Assembly: GCA_964608965.1 (NCBI GenBank)
Contig: CAZSPZ010000019.1
Span: 1 to 33,697 of the forward strand
DNA length: 33,697 bases
Direction of reading: 5' to 3'
Source: UBA10908 sp964608965
GTDB lineage: Bacteria > Bacillota > Clostridia > Peptostreptococcales > Anaerovoracaceae
The position numbers were made by a program, and so were the translations under genes. Shown here piece after piece: positions 8,510 to 16,046 of this stretch; the first letter of the stretch is position 1, and each line of letters opens with the position of its first letter. The notes below the pieces were generated by a model. The model was not told the origin of the DNA. It worked only from the letters and a program-made list of their open reading frames with translations, and did not search any database.

Positions 8510-8560
8510 ACCCTTCTCCTTTTTAATCCAACCCAAATTTTACATAATATACATATTTTG

Positions 8561-8589
8561 ATTATACAGGAATCAGTTGGTATTGGCAA
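8561..8589 (-). promoter_or_regulatory. Sigma-A promoter for the small membrane protein
   Basis: On the minus strand TTGCCA (8584-8589) and a perfect TATAAT (8561-8566) are separated by 17 nt. The predicted start of transcription near 8554 leaves a leader of about 45 nt before ATG 8509. Confidence 0.75.
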
Positions 8590-8603
8590 TTCCCACCCGG
8601 TTA

Positions 8604-9293
8604 TTATGTTTCTTGCTTTGAGAGCCTAACCCAAAACAGCCTTGCAAAGAAGCAGCAAACAAGAACGCACCCGGCGAATATCAAATCGCAAAGCGGTAGG
8701 GAAATACTGCCGAATTTATATAGTCCGATCGGTATATCCGCTATGCCGTGTAACAATATGGCCAGAGGAAATAAATAATTTCTGTGCGTGCGCGCACCGA
8801 TAAAAACAATAACCGACAAAGCTACATGGCCACTTAATGCAATAATTCTCTCTCCCACCCAAAGCAAACTCATCTTTACGCCGAAGCCGGCAGGAGTATG
8901 CAACAGCAGTCCGATTACACCGCTTAATAAAAGTTCCAGCCCACCGTGACCTATTCCGTAGCCTATGGCTGAAGTTCGTTCCTTATATTCGGGCATCACC
9001 TGCTTAAAAGCATAATATCTTCCTGTTTCTTCGAATATTCCGGCCATGGAACAACCGAACGCAACATATAAAATGGGGTTTTTTATAATTTTCGCAATGG
9101 ACTCTTCCGCAAAAGTCGAAAGAAAAACATAAAAAACATTTTCGGATAAAATTGCAAATACAAAAAAACTGGCAGCTCCTACTATTACAGGGCGAAAAGC
9201 CCTGGTTGTTCGCTTCCACAAGTATAAAACACAAAAAACAATAAACGTAAGCAAAGTGCTTGCTATCATCAAAGAAAAATTCAATGAAAACAA
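8604..9293 (-). CDS. YhfC-family intramembrane glutamic-type protease homologue
   Basis: A 229-residue polytopic membrane protein with about six or seven hydrophobic segments. Conserved YhfC motifs are seen: GIFEETGRYYAFK near residue 85, YGIGHGGLELL, and a late LLHGIADIP. The Glu-Glu and His residues resemble the metal-free glutamic intramembrane proteases related to the CAAX/Abi group. The start is a TTG at 9293 with GGGGGG 8 nt upstream; an ATG at 9269 is the alternative. It lies 48 nt after the NlpC/P60-like gene and may be cotranscribed with it. The substrate is unknown. Confidence 0.8.
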   Translation of the reverse strand: MFSLNFSLMIASTLLTFIVFCVLYLWKRTTRAFRPVIVGAASFFVFAILSENVFYVFLSTFAEESIAKIIKNPILYVAFGCSMAGIFEETGRYYAFKQVMPEYKERTSAIGYGIGHGGLELLLSGVIGLLLHTPAGFGVKMSLLWVGERIIALSGHVALSVIVFIGARTHRNYLFPLAILLHGIADIPIGLYKFGSISLPLCDLIFAGCVLVCCFFARLFWVRLSKQET

Positions 9294-9341
9294 TACAAAA
9301 ACCCCCCGATATAATCCGGATGCTATTAAAGTATTATCATA

Positions 9342-10052
9342 TTAGGGGAGCATTATCAAGGAGTAAATTTTAGAAAGCCGATGGCTGTGGCGAACTTTTC
9401 GATAGGCCAGCCGGGAAAGAACCATGACGCTGATACCTGTGGCATAAAATTGTTCTCTAACACTTATTATTGGATCGAAAAACGTACCTGTATCGTTAAT
9501 TTGACTGCATTCGTATTCCAGCAGGTTTCCTTCAAAAGCAATAGGATAATTCAAAATTTGCATCATATCGTCCGGAAGGTATTTATAACTGGGTTTATCG
9601 GTTTGAACAGGCACTTTCATGCAATTCAGCATATCCAGAACAAATTCGACACAAGTATAAGCTTTATATGTGTAAAAGCCTTTAAAAATAGGAAAAAACA
9701 GAACAGAGTAAAGATTATACAGATACTTTTCATCTTTCATAATCTGATTTAAACGCATTTTCCCCAGTTCATATTGCTCCCGGGAAACCGGAATTTTGTA
9801 AATCCGGATATCGACACAATCTACCTTGTTGAGCGAAAAGCGTTCGGGATACTCTTTAACCAAGCCCGCATTGATGGGGATATTGTTTTTGCGGCGCCCG
9901 AAAGAATATAACTTGGAAAGGTTTTTATCGAAAGAAATGGAAGCGTGATTAAAACTAGCGCCGGAAACAAAGCGTATCATTCTTCCGAATCTTGAAGGTG
10001 TTTTAGAAAGCACCAGGTATATATATTGTGAATTTGTGTAATCGTTCTCCAT
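9342..10052 (-). CDS. NlpC/P60-like (YiiX-type permuted papain fold) protein
   Basis: A 236-residue protein. The segment RFVSGASFNHASISFD, with a likely catalytic His at about residue 36, is followed much later by YKAYTCVEFVLDML with a candidate nucleophile Cys. This His-before-Cys order is that of the circularly permuted NlpC/P60 (YiiX/LRAT-like) group. No signal peptide is evident, so an intracellular thiol hydrolase or acyltransferase is more likely than a secreted cell-wall enzyme. The ATG at 10052 has only a weak, distant AAGGAA upstream. Function is inferred from motif order only. Confidence 0.7.
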   Translation of the reverse strand: MENDYTNSQYIYLVLSKTPSRFGRMIRFVSGASFNHASISFDKNLSKLYSFGRRKNNIPINAGLVKEYPERFSLNKVDCVDIRIYKIPVSREQYELGKMRLNQIMKDEKYLYNLYSVLFFPIFKGFYTYKAYTCVEFVLDMLNCMKVPVQTDKPSYKYLPDDMMQILNYPIAFEGNLLEYECSQINDTGTFFDPIISVREQFYATGISVMVLSRLAYRKVRHSHRLSKIYSLIMLP

Positions 10053-10371
10053 CGGGTGTTTTGAGTTCCTTGTCTGTAAGTTTTGTGAAAATACTATAAT
10101 AGCGATTTTCTGCTAAAGTTTTACATTCTCTAAATTATATCATAAAATATGCGACTATTCTCATTTTTTAAAAAACCGCGCATTATAGCTTATTCTCACC
10201 CACATGCGCCGATATATAACGTGTTTTGTATCTTGAGCCGTCAATATAACAGCCATATTTTAATCTCGCACAATCCACACGCATCGTAAACTGTCCGATT
10301 AATCCGATCATTCTTTGCAGGGACTTTGTGCCGAATGTGGATAATACAAGAGAAAATCTTCCATTATGTTC
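10053..10371. other. Gene-poor intergenic stretch
   Basis: AT-rich region between the NlpC/P60-like gene and the tRNA-Arg promoter. It must hold the minus-strand promoter of the former; a weak TATTAT-like -10 lies near 10097-10102, without a convincing -35. A 42-codon minus-strand frame (10183-10311) is open but has no good ribosome site. No other element is visible. Confidence 0.5.
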
Positions 10372-10400
10372 TTTACAATTTTTCGATTATATTATATACT
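10372..10400 (+). promoter_or_regulatory. Promoter of tRNA-Arg
   Basis: TTTACA (10372-10377) and TATACT (10395-10400) are separated by exactly 17 nt and end 21 nt before the mature tRNA. Confidence 0.75.
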
Positions 10401-10421
10401 ACTCTTCGCGTTGGTACATAT

Positions 10422-10497
10422 GCGCCAGTAGCTCAACGGATAGAGTGCCTGACTACGAATCAGTAGGCTGGAGGTTCGAATCCTCTCTGGCGCACCA
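10422..10497 (+). tRNA. tRNA-Arg (anticodon ACG)
   Basis: A 76-nt cloverleaf including encoded CCA. Acceptor arms GCGCCAG (10422-10428) and CTGGCGC (10487-10493) pair fully. The D-arm holds AGCTCAACGGATAGAGT, the anticodon loop reads CTACGAA giving ACG, and the T-arm has GAGGTTCGAATCCTC. The ACG anticodon is normally edited to ICG by TadA to read CGN codons. A single tRNA unit with its own promoter and terminator. Confidence 0.97.
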
Positions 10498-10503
10498 CCA
10501 CAG

Positions 10504-10529
10504 ACATCCCTTTTGGGATGTTTTTTTTT
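10504..10529 (+). terminator. Terminator of tRNA-Arg
   Basis: ACATCCC (10504-10510) and GGGATGT (10515-10521) pair around a TTTT loop and are followed by nine Ts. A TATAAT at 10534-10539 directly after it is a likely -10 for the next gene. Confidence 0.92.
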
Positions 10530-10569
10530 ATGCTATAATGGCGGCGTTATAGCACAGGAGGTTTTATAT

Positions 10570-11034
10570 ATGGAAAAGACAAATGTCATGCGCATCTTGG
10601 ACAAGAGCAAAATAACCTATATACCCCACACGTATGAAAGCAACGGCGCAATCAGTGGGCAGGAAGTTGCGGCAGCCCTGGGGAGGCCTCCGGAACAGAT
10701 ATTTAAAACGCTTGTTACCGCAGGAAAATCCGGGCAGCATTTCGTATTTATCATTCCTTCCGTCGGTGAATTGAATTTAAAGAGTGCAGCGGAATGTGTC
10801 GGCGAAAAATCCATAGAGATGATTAAATCCAAAGACCTGCTCCCTCTTACCGGCTACATTCACGGAGGCTGCAGTCCCATAGGCATGAAGAAATTCTTTA
10901 CCACGACCATCGACTCATCGGCAGAAAACCTTTCGACGATTATAATAAGTGCCGGCAAAATCGGACTTCAGGTAGAAATCAGCCTTAAAGAACTCCAAAA
11001 AGTACTCCAATATTCAATTTACCCTCTAATATGA
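10570..11034 (+). CDS. ybaK: YbaK/EbsC-type Cys-tRNA(Pro) deacylase
   Basis: A 154-residue single-domain YbaK protein. QIFKTLVTAG near residue 50 and the GGCSPIGMKKFFTTTIDSS segment near residue 100 are conserved in the trans-editing family that hydrolyses mischarged Cys-tRNA(Pro). The ATG at 10570 follows CAGGAGG (10555-10561). It has a probable promoter with TATAAT at 10534-10539. Its last 16 nt overlap the 3' end of the convergent ECF-transporter gene, so the two mRNAs share complementary tails. Confidence 0.92.
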   Translation: MEKTNVMRILDKSKITYIPHTYESNGAISGQEVAAALGRPPEQIFKTLVTAGKSGQHFVFIIPSVGELNLKSAAECVGEKSIEMIKSKDLLPLTGYIHGGCSPIGMKKFFTTTIDSSAENLSTIIISAGKIGLQVEISLKELQKVLQYSIYPLI

Positions 11035-11549
11035 TTCCTTTTATCAACCGCGGCTACAATAGGCGGAATTACTACCAGTTGCAGTAAAATTCCCGGCCAG
11101 GCAGTTAAAAACGCACTCGAAATGAATATGGGCAAACTGAACGGCATGCCAGCCATACCGTAAAACATAGACGCAGCCAGACCCCATACGATACGTCCCC
11201 CCAACATGGAGCCGATTAGCGCATACATAATTCTCAAGTTACTCTTTTTTAAAATACTGTATAAAATTCCGGCAAGCAACCCATAGGCCATCAATTCAAA
11301 GGCCATGACAGTGGCAATAGGAAAAAGCGGAGGCATGCCAAGCAGTAGGCTGCGAAGCAGCGGCGTTACAACGCCCACTGCCATGCCCCACCAGGGACCG
11401 CAAATAAACCCACAGAGCAGCACTGGAATATGCATAGGTAAAAGCATGTTTCCAAATTGCTGAATTTGTCCGGTTAAAAAAGGCAATACTAAACCTAAAG
11501 CAAGAAAAAATGCTGACAGCACCATTTTCTGGACTGAATTTTCTTTCAT
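11019..11549 (-). CDS. ECF transporter S component (substrate-specificity membrane protein)
   Basis: A 176-residue hydrophobic protein with about five or six membrane segments. Typical S-component features include FFLALGLVLPFLTGQ, LLPMHIPVLLCGFICGPWWGMAVGVVTPLLRSLL and the small-residue-rich final helices. It would capture a vitamin or related compound and dock on a shared EcfT/EcfA1/EcfA2 module encoded elsewhere, since none is in this window. ATG 11549 follows GGAGG with about 8 nt spacing. A promoter and structured leader lie upstream. The substrate is unknown and the leader matches no riboswitch I recognise. Confidence 0.85.
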   Translation of the reverse strand: MKENSVQKMVLSAFFLALGLVLPFLTGQIQQFGNMLLPMHIPVLLCGFICGPWWGMAVGVVTPLLRSLLLGMPPLFPIATVMAFELMAYGLLAGILYSILKKSNLRIMYALIGSMLGGRIVWGLAASMFYGMAGMPFSLPIFISSAFLTAWPGILLQLVVIPPIVAAVDKRNHIRG

Positions 11550-11573
11550 AAATACTTCCTCCAAAACATAAAA

Positions 11574-11624
11574 ATACCACAAAGAACAGATTCCTTTCTG
11601 GAATCTCTTATACCTTCGTGGTAT
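11574..11624 (-). promoter_or_regulatory. Structured 5' leader of the ECF transporter gene (riboswitch-like)
   Basis: Read on the minus strand, ATACCAC (11618-11624) pairs with GTGGTAT (11574-11580) and encloses a 7-bp hairpin AGATTCC/GGAATCT (11588-11606). The 5' arm can instead pair with the nearby GGTAT in ATACCACGAAGGTAT, giving an alternative fold. The distal arm is followed by TTTTTATGTTTT and then the ribosome site. The arrangement allows attenuation or translational switching. It fits no standard vitamin riboswitch consensus that I know (TPP, FMN, cobalamin, THF, preQ1). Confidence 0.5.
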
Positions 11625-11635
11625 CGCTGTTTTTT

Positions 11636-11664
11636 AGAATAGCTGATTTCTTTTACCTTGTCAA
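11636..11664 (-). promoter_or_regulatory. Promoter of the ECF transporter leader
   Basis: A perfect TTGACA (11659-11664) and TATTCT (11636-11641) are separated by 17 nt on the minus strand. The -35 overlaps the stop codon of the preceding DUF3842 gene. Transcription should start near 11629, just before the structured leader. Confidence 0.8.
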
Positions 11665-12074
11665 CACAGAGACTTCATCTGATCAAGAACTCCCTTTATC
11701 ATATTATTCGTGGAGAGGTCACCAACGCCTACCACAATATTGTCGCATAGATTCATGGGAATCAACAGCTTTCTGGCTTTGCTTTGTCCCACAGCAACTG
11801 CCATTGCGGGTGAAATCTCGCCGAAGAGAGAATCTGCAATGACAATTCCTATCGGCCCGACGACGATATCAGCGTTTTTGCAGTTTACAATCACTGCGTT
11901 TTCTCCGGTTGCGCTGTTATTCGCTCCGGCCTTCAACATGGTTGCCGAAGCGATGCTGTTTGTGCCCACGGCTATGATATCCACATCCAGGCCCGATTTT
12001 CTGATCCCTTCAATCAACTGTTTTCCCAAGCCGCCGCCTTGACCGTCAATGACCAAAATTAATGGCTTATTCAT
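11661..12074 (-). CDS. DUF3842 family protein
   Basis: A 137-residue protein beginning ILVIDGQGGGLGKQLIEGIRK, a Gly-rich Rossmann-like loop typical of DUF3842. A central VGPIGIVIADSLFGEISPAMA and a late VGVGDLSTNNMI follow. The fold suggests nucleotide or phosphate binding, but no reaction is known. ATG 12074 has GGAGG 7 nt upstream. It overlaps the end of the preceding gene by 8 bp and is the third gene of the ogg-type glycosylase / DUF6125-like / DUF3842 operon. Confidence 0.85.
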   Translation of the reverse strand: MNKPLILVIDGQGGGLGKQLIEGIRKSGLDVDIIAVGTNSIASATMLKAGANNSATGENAVIVNCKNADIVVGPIGIVIADSLFGEISPAMAVAVGQSKARKLLIPMNLCDNIVVGVGDLSTNNMIKGVLDQMKSLC

Positions 12075-12588
12075 TTTTTTCCTCCAACGTAAACAACCAG
12101 GAGCAACTGCACGACGAATCTGTCAAATCAGGGTAACAACTTACACATTCACACCGAATGCGATCATCAATAACTTCTGCAAATCCGCTATATTCTATGA
12201 TGCCGATGCTTTTACACGGATGCATAGGCATTCCCTTTAGAATCCTCGCATGCTGGACTCTGCAGTCATATATTTTATATTTTAAAGTATTTCCAACAAT
12301 CTCGTAAGAATCTTTGTTCATGTTCGCATACATGCGCAAATTTAGCGCTCTTTTTAATCCTTCCAGCCCTGCCCTATCCGGCAATTCAAGAAATTCTTTT
12401 GCTCTTTTGGCTTCGATCTTCGTAAAACGGACCCATGCCGCAGCGTCGTGCTTGAGTGCTTCTTCCAGTCCGTATTCATTTTCGACGGACTGAAACCACA
12501 CGCCGTCCATGGCAAGCCAATTCTTGGAACAATTTTCTATCAGCGTATAAAGTTGTTCTCGGGTCATATCTTTCCATGACTCATTCAT
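12067..12588 (-). CDS. DUF6125-like (ATC-hydrolase-related) protein
   Basis: A 173-residue cytoplasmic protein starting with NCSKNWLAMDGVWFQSVENEYGLEEAL and AWVRFTKIEAKR, which I associate with DUF6125 and the related L-2-amino-thiazoline-4-carboxylate hydrolase fold. The second half is Cys-rich (YDCRVQHAR, HPCKS, CECVSCYPD, SCSCSWLF), suggesting metal or cluster binding. The start overlaps the glycosylase stop as ATGA and the 3' end overlaps the DUF3842 gene by 8 bp. Family assignment is from memory of the motif and no function is claimed. Confidence 0.7.
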   Translation of the reverse strand: MNESWKDMTREQLYTLIENCSKNWLAMDGVWFQSVENEYGLEEALKHDAAAWVRFTKIEAKRAKEFLELPDRAGLEGLKRALNLRMYANMNKDSYEIVGNTLKYKIYDCRVQHARILKGMPMHPCKSIGIIEYSGFAEVIDDRIRCECVSCYPDLTDSSCSCSWLFTLEEKNE

Positions 12589-13409
12589 ACTTTTTCTCCC
12601 CTTCTGGCATAATAAAAGATATATTGTTGTATGACACCTGCAAATCCCGCATAAAGTTCTACAGGAAAATTTCCCGAATAATGTTCCCGAATCACTCTTT
12701 CAATCCATACGTCTATCGGAAATGCTTCTAAACGATGAAACCCAAAGAGCATCACGCAACGAGCCACCTTTGGTCCCACACCAGGAACTTCAAGCAAGGA
12801 TTCCATCAACTCTGAATCCGGCAGTTCATAAGGATTCAAAGAAGCAATAGTTTTCAAATTTAATTGACCGGAGGCAACGACCTTGGCCGCGCCGCGTATA
12901 TAAGGCAAGCGATAACCCAAAGAGCAATTGCAGAAATCCTGCTCCTTTAATCCTGCCAAAACTTCTGCGGAAGGGAAAGCGCGCAATCCCGAATCGTTGA
13001 TCTCTTCGCCGAATTCAAGACATAGTGCTTCGACACAATGTCTGATGGCCGGAATGTTTTTTCGTTGAGAGATGATAAAAGTGATCAACATTTCCCAGGG
13101 GTCTTGTCGCAGGATTCTAATTCCCTTGCCAAACTCGACAGCCTTTTTAAGGAAAACATCCTCCGACGGAACTGCCTCTCTCCAAATCGAATAGTCGCTT
13201 CCCATATCGAAATAATCGTACCAAATATCATGGAATTCTGTTTCGGTGCATTCGAATTGATATTCCGACGGACCGGACTCGTTTATAACCAAGGATCGGC
13301 CAAAGGCTAAAATTCGCCAAACATCGGGAGCGATTTCCTGCAGGCGAAAAACTTGCCCGCTTTCTGCAATCTTTCTTATATCAAACTCTGATGTCTTTAT
13401 TGTGAACAC
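12585..13409 (-). CDS. 8-oxoguanine DNA glycosylase (Ogg1-type, HhH-GPD)
   Basis: A bifunctional base-excision repair glycosylase/lyase of 274 residues. The N-terminal OGG domain (about 1-105) is followed by the HhH-GPD domain. SQRKNIPAIRHCVEAL is the conserved helix. VPGVGPKVARC supplies catalytic Lys214, and FPIDVWIERV supplies Asp233. GTG 13409 is chosen because GGAGG lies 6 nt upstream. A promoter -10 at 13433-13438 puts longer starts at 13442 or 13457 outside the transcript. It leads an operon with the DUF6125-like and DUF3842 genes and is divergent from gldA. Confidence 0.92.
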   Translation of the reverse strand: MFTIKTSEFDIRKIAESGQVFRLQEIAPDVWRILAFGRSLVINESGPSEYQFECTETEFHDIWYDYFDMGSDYSIWREAVPSEDVFLKKAVEFGKGIRILRQDPWEMLITFIISQRKNIPAIRHCVEALCLEFGEEINDSGLRAFPSAEVLAGLKEQDFCNCSLGYRLPYIRGAAKVVASGQLNLKTIASLNPYELPDSELMESLLEVPGVGPKVARCVMLFGFHRLEAFPIDVWIERVIREHYSGNFPVELYAGFAGVIQQYIFYYARRGEKV

Positions 13410-13432
13410 CTTGCGCCTCCATACTTCCTCGC

Positions 13433-13461
13433 ATTTTATCATCTTGTCAAGGGGCACGCAA
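13433..13461 (-). promoter_or_regulatory. Promoter of the ogg-type operon
   Basis: On the minus strand TTGCGT (13456-13461) and TAAAAT (13433-13438, within TGATAAAAT) are 17 nt apart. The -35 lies inside the spacer of the divergent gldA promoter. Transcription would begin near 13426, 17 nt before the GTG start. Confidence 0.6.
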
Positions 13462-13472
13462 TAGCATATAAT
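13444..13472 (+). promoter_or_regulatory. Promoter of gldA
   Basis: TTGTCA (13444-13449) and a perfect TATAAT (13467-13472) are separated by 17 nt. It physically overlaps the divergent ogg promoter over 13444-13461, so RNA polymerase cannot occupy both at once. Confidence 0.8.
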
Positions 13473-13511
13473 ACCTCCATATTATTACAAATAAGCCTAC
13501 GGAGGTATACC

Positions 13512-14612
13512 ATGGCAAACATACTTATCAGCCCGGGAAAATATGTACAGGGTTTAGGCGAAATCAGGAATCTATACGCCTATACGAAACCTCTTGGACA
13601 ACATCCCCTTGCCCTTATTACACCTTCCGGCCGAAAAAGAATCGGCAAGCTTGCGGAGGAAAGCTTCCATATCGCAAACACAAAACTGATTTTCGAAGAT
13701 TTCAACGGAGAATGCAGCGAAAGCGAAATAAACCGCGTTGTGAATACAATACAGTCAAAAAAGTGTGACGTCATCATTGGAATCGGTGGAGGGAAAACGC
13801 TCGATACAGCAAAAGCTGCCGCATTTTATGCTAAAATTCCTGTCATTGTATGTCCTACCATTGCATCAACCGATGCGCCATGCAGCGCTCTTTCAGTCAT
13901 CTATACGGACAAGGGAGCGTTTGAAAAATATTTATTCTTCCCTTCGAATCCCAATGTTGTTGTCCTGGACACCGACGTCATTTCCAAATCCCCCCTTCGC
14001 CTTACCGTTTCGGGAATGGGAGACGCCCTGGCCACTTTTTTTGAAGCCAGAGCATGCAAAACCAAAGGAGCATCAACCGCGGCCGGCGGTTTATGCACAC
14101 AGGCCGCCTATGCGCTCGCGCGTTTGTGTTACGATACTTTGATGCAGGAAGGATTGAAAGCTAAGTTGGCAATCGAAGCCGGTGTCTGCACAAAATCCGT
14201 TGAGAACATCATCGAAGCCAACACGCTGCTTTCCGGCCTCGGATTTGAAAGCTGCGGACTTGCCGCAGCCCACGCCATTCATAACGGCTTAACAGTTCTA
14301 AAAGAATGTCACTCCCAATATCACGGCGAAAAAGTCGCGTTCGGGACGATCGCTCAACTTGTTATGGAAAACGCACCATCCAAAGAAATTGAAGACGTCA
14401 TCCGGTTTTGCATCTCGATAGGTCTTCCTGTATCCCTGGGACAGCTTGGAGTAAAAACCGTTTCAGAAAAAAAGATTATGTCGGTGGCCATTGCTGCGTG
14501 TGCAGAGGGTGAAACCATTTACAACATGCCGTTTGAAATTAACCCGGAAATCGTATATTCTGCAATTCTTGCGGCGGATTCTATGGGCAAATATTATTTG
14601 AAAGAAAAATAA
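13512..14612 (+). CDS. gldA: Glycerol dehydrogenase family protein (NAD-dependent)
   Basis: A 366-residue iron-containing-type alcohol dehydrogenase of the GldA branch, which oxidises glycerol to dihydroxyacetone with NAD. The dinucleotide loop is GIGGGKTLDTAKA (90-102). The metal ligands are Asp171 (SGMGDALAT), His254 (AAAHAIHNG) and His271 (YHGEKVAFG), at the usual positions for GldA. ACGGAGG precedes ATG 13512. The next gene, an aminotransferase, begins 14 nt after its stop and is probably cotranscribed. Related 2-hydroxyacid or amino-alcohol substrates cannot be excluded. Confidence 0.9.
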   Translation: MANILISPGKYVQGLGEIRNLYAYTKPLGQHPLALITPSGRKRIGKLAEESFHIANTKLIFEDFNGECSESEINRVVNTIQSKKCDVIIGIGGGKTLDTAKAAAFYAKIPVIVCPTIASTDAPCSALSVIYTDKGAFEKYLFFPSNPNVVVLDTDVISKSPLRLTVSGMGDALATFFEARACKTKGASTAAGGLCTQAAYALARLCYDTLMQEGLKAKLAIEAGVCTKSVENIIEANTLLSGLGFESCGLAAAHAIHNGLTVLKECHSQYHGEKVAFGTIAQLVMENAPSKEIEDVIRFCISIGLPVSLGQLGVKTVSEKKIMSVAIAACAEGETIYNMPFEINPEIVYSAILAADSMGKYYLKEK

Positions 14613-14626
14613 AGGTGGTAGAAATT

Positions 14627-15907
14627 ATGAAAGCATACTGTGATATGACAAAAGAAGACCTTCTGCAAGAATCATCTGCCCTATGGGCGAGGTATCATGA
14701 ATTTATGAGCATGAACCTTACGCTGAACATGGCCAGAGGAAAGCCCGGCGAGGATCAGTTGGCATTGGCAATGCCTATGCTTGACACTCTTCATTCGACG
14801 AGCGACTGCAGAGATTCCAAAGGCGTGGATTGTCGCAATTACGGCGAACTGGCAGGGTCTGCGGATGCACGCAAGCTCTTTGGCGAATGCATGGGTATCA
14901 CGGCAGAAGAAACGATTGTCATAGGCTCTTCTTCCCTCTCTTTCATGTACGATTGTATGGCAAGAGCAATGTTGACGGGCGTTCTTGGAAGCGAAAAGCC
15001 TTGGAGCAAGTACGACAAAGTAAAGTTTATATGCCCGGTTCCGGGCTATGATCGCCACTTTACCATATGTGAATTTTTAGGCATCGAAATGATTCCAGTA
15101 ACCCTTACCGAATGGGGCCCGGATATGGACGCCATTCAAACCCTTATCCAAGACGAAACAGTAAAAGGAATTTGGTGTGTTCCCAAATACACAAACCCGT
15201 ACGGCGGTTGTTACAGCGATGAGGCAGTTCGTGCTTTAGCAAATCTTAAACCAAAAGCAAAAGACTTTCGCATCTTCTGGGATAATGCGTATGGTATGCA
15301 TTACATATATAAAGATGTACCGGTGCTCAACATGCTCCAGGAATGCAAAAAAGCAGGAAATCCCGATATGGTCTATATGTTTGGATCCACATCAAAAATC
15401 ACGTTTCCCGGTGCAGGTGTCGGATATTTTGGGGCTTCCAAAGCGAACATAGCCTTTACAGAAAAACAATTATCTGCGCAAAGTATCAGCTGGGATAAGA
15501 TGAACATGCTCAGGCATGTGCGCTTTTTTAAAGACCTCAACGGAATATTGGCCATCATGGACGCCCAGGCAAACTTACTCAGACCAAAATTTGATGCTGT
15601 ACTGAACATATTGGACGAACAATTGTCTGAGCGCGGCGCCGGAACATGGGTGCGACCGGATGGCGGATATTTTATCACATTTATTGCAAATGCAGGTTGT
15701 GCAAAGCGCATCAATTTGTTGTGCAAAGAAGCGGGGGTCATCATGACAAGCCCAGGCGCCACACATCCTTATCATAATGATCCTGAAGATTCATTCCTGC
15801 GCATCGCACCCTCTTATCCCCCTGTAGCGGAACTGAAAATCGCAATGAATGTATTCTGCACGGCTGCCCGCATTGCCACGATAGAGAAACTGCTTGGAGA
15901 ACAATAG
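14627..15907 (+). CDS. PLP-dependent aminotransferase, aspartate aminotransferase-like (Aminotran_MocR family)
   Basis: A 426-residue fold-type I aminotransferase without the DNA-binding domain of true MocR regulators. Features are LNMARGKPGEDQL near residue 33, RNYGELAGSADARKLF, WCVPKYTNPYGG, FWDNAYG (Asp219 pairing with the PLP nitrogen), and FGSTSKITFPGAGVGYFG with PLP-binding Lys257. This family includes bacterial aspartate aminotransferases that link glutamate/2-oxoglutarate to aspartate/oxaloacetate. ATG 14627 has AAAGGTGG about 8 nt upstream; the GTG at 14615 lies inside that site. It is cotranscribed with gldA and followed by a terminator. Confidence 0.88.
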   Translation: MKAYCDMTKEDLLQESSALWARYHEFMSMNLTLNMARGKPGEDQLALAMPMLDTLHSTSDCRDSKGVDCRNYGELAGSADARKLFGECMGITAEETIVIGSSSLSFMYDCMARAMLTGVLGSEKPWSKYDKVKFICPVPGYDRHFTICEFLGIEMIPVTLTEWGPDMDAIQTLIQDETVKGIWCVPKYTNPYGGCYSDEAVRALANLKPKAKDFRIFWDNAYGMHYIYKDVPVLNMLQECKKAGNPDMVYMFGSTSKITFPGAGVGYFGASKANIAFTEKQLSAQSISWDKMNMLRHVRFFKDLNGILAIMDAQANLLRPKFDAVLNILDEQLSERGAGTWVRPDGGYFITFIANAGCAKRINLLCKEAGVIMTSPGATHPYHNDPEDSFLRIAPSYPPVAELKIAMNVFCTAARIATIEKLLGEQ

Positions 15908-15947
15908 TTTACCTGCAGTCCTTTGATTTTCCTATTGCATGAACACC

Positions 15948-15997
15948 CTTTCCGTGATAAACTTCGATATTATATTTTTGTCACGGAAAGTTTTTTT
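15948..15997 (+). terminator. Terminator after the aminotransferase / before asnA
   Basis: CTTTCCGTGA (15948-15957) and TCACGGAAAG (15981-15990) form a perfect 10-bp stem with a 23-nt AT-rich loop, followed by seven Ts. It ends the gldA-aminotransferase transcript. Any read-through into asnA would make it an attenuator; a separate asnA promoter was not clearly seen. Confidence 0.85.
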
Positions 15998-16046
15998 ATT
16001 TTTACGACTGGTATTGCACAACATTTTAACGAAAGAGGTAAACATT

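Noticed and set aside
14627..15907. MocR-type transcription factor
   Set aside because: The protein has only the aminotransferase domain and no N-terminal GntR DNA-binding helix; the MocR name belongs to the Pfam family label.
15948..15997. Riboswitch or T-box ahead of asnA
   Set aside because: There is only a simple 10-bp stem and T tract with an AT-rich loop; no T-box or other conserved leader motif is present.
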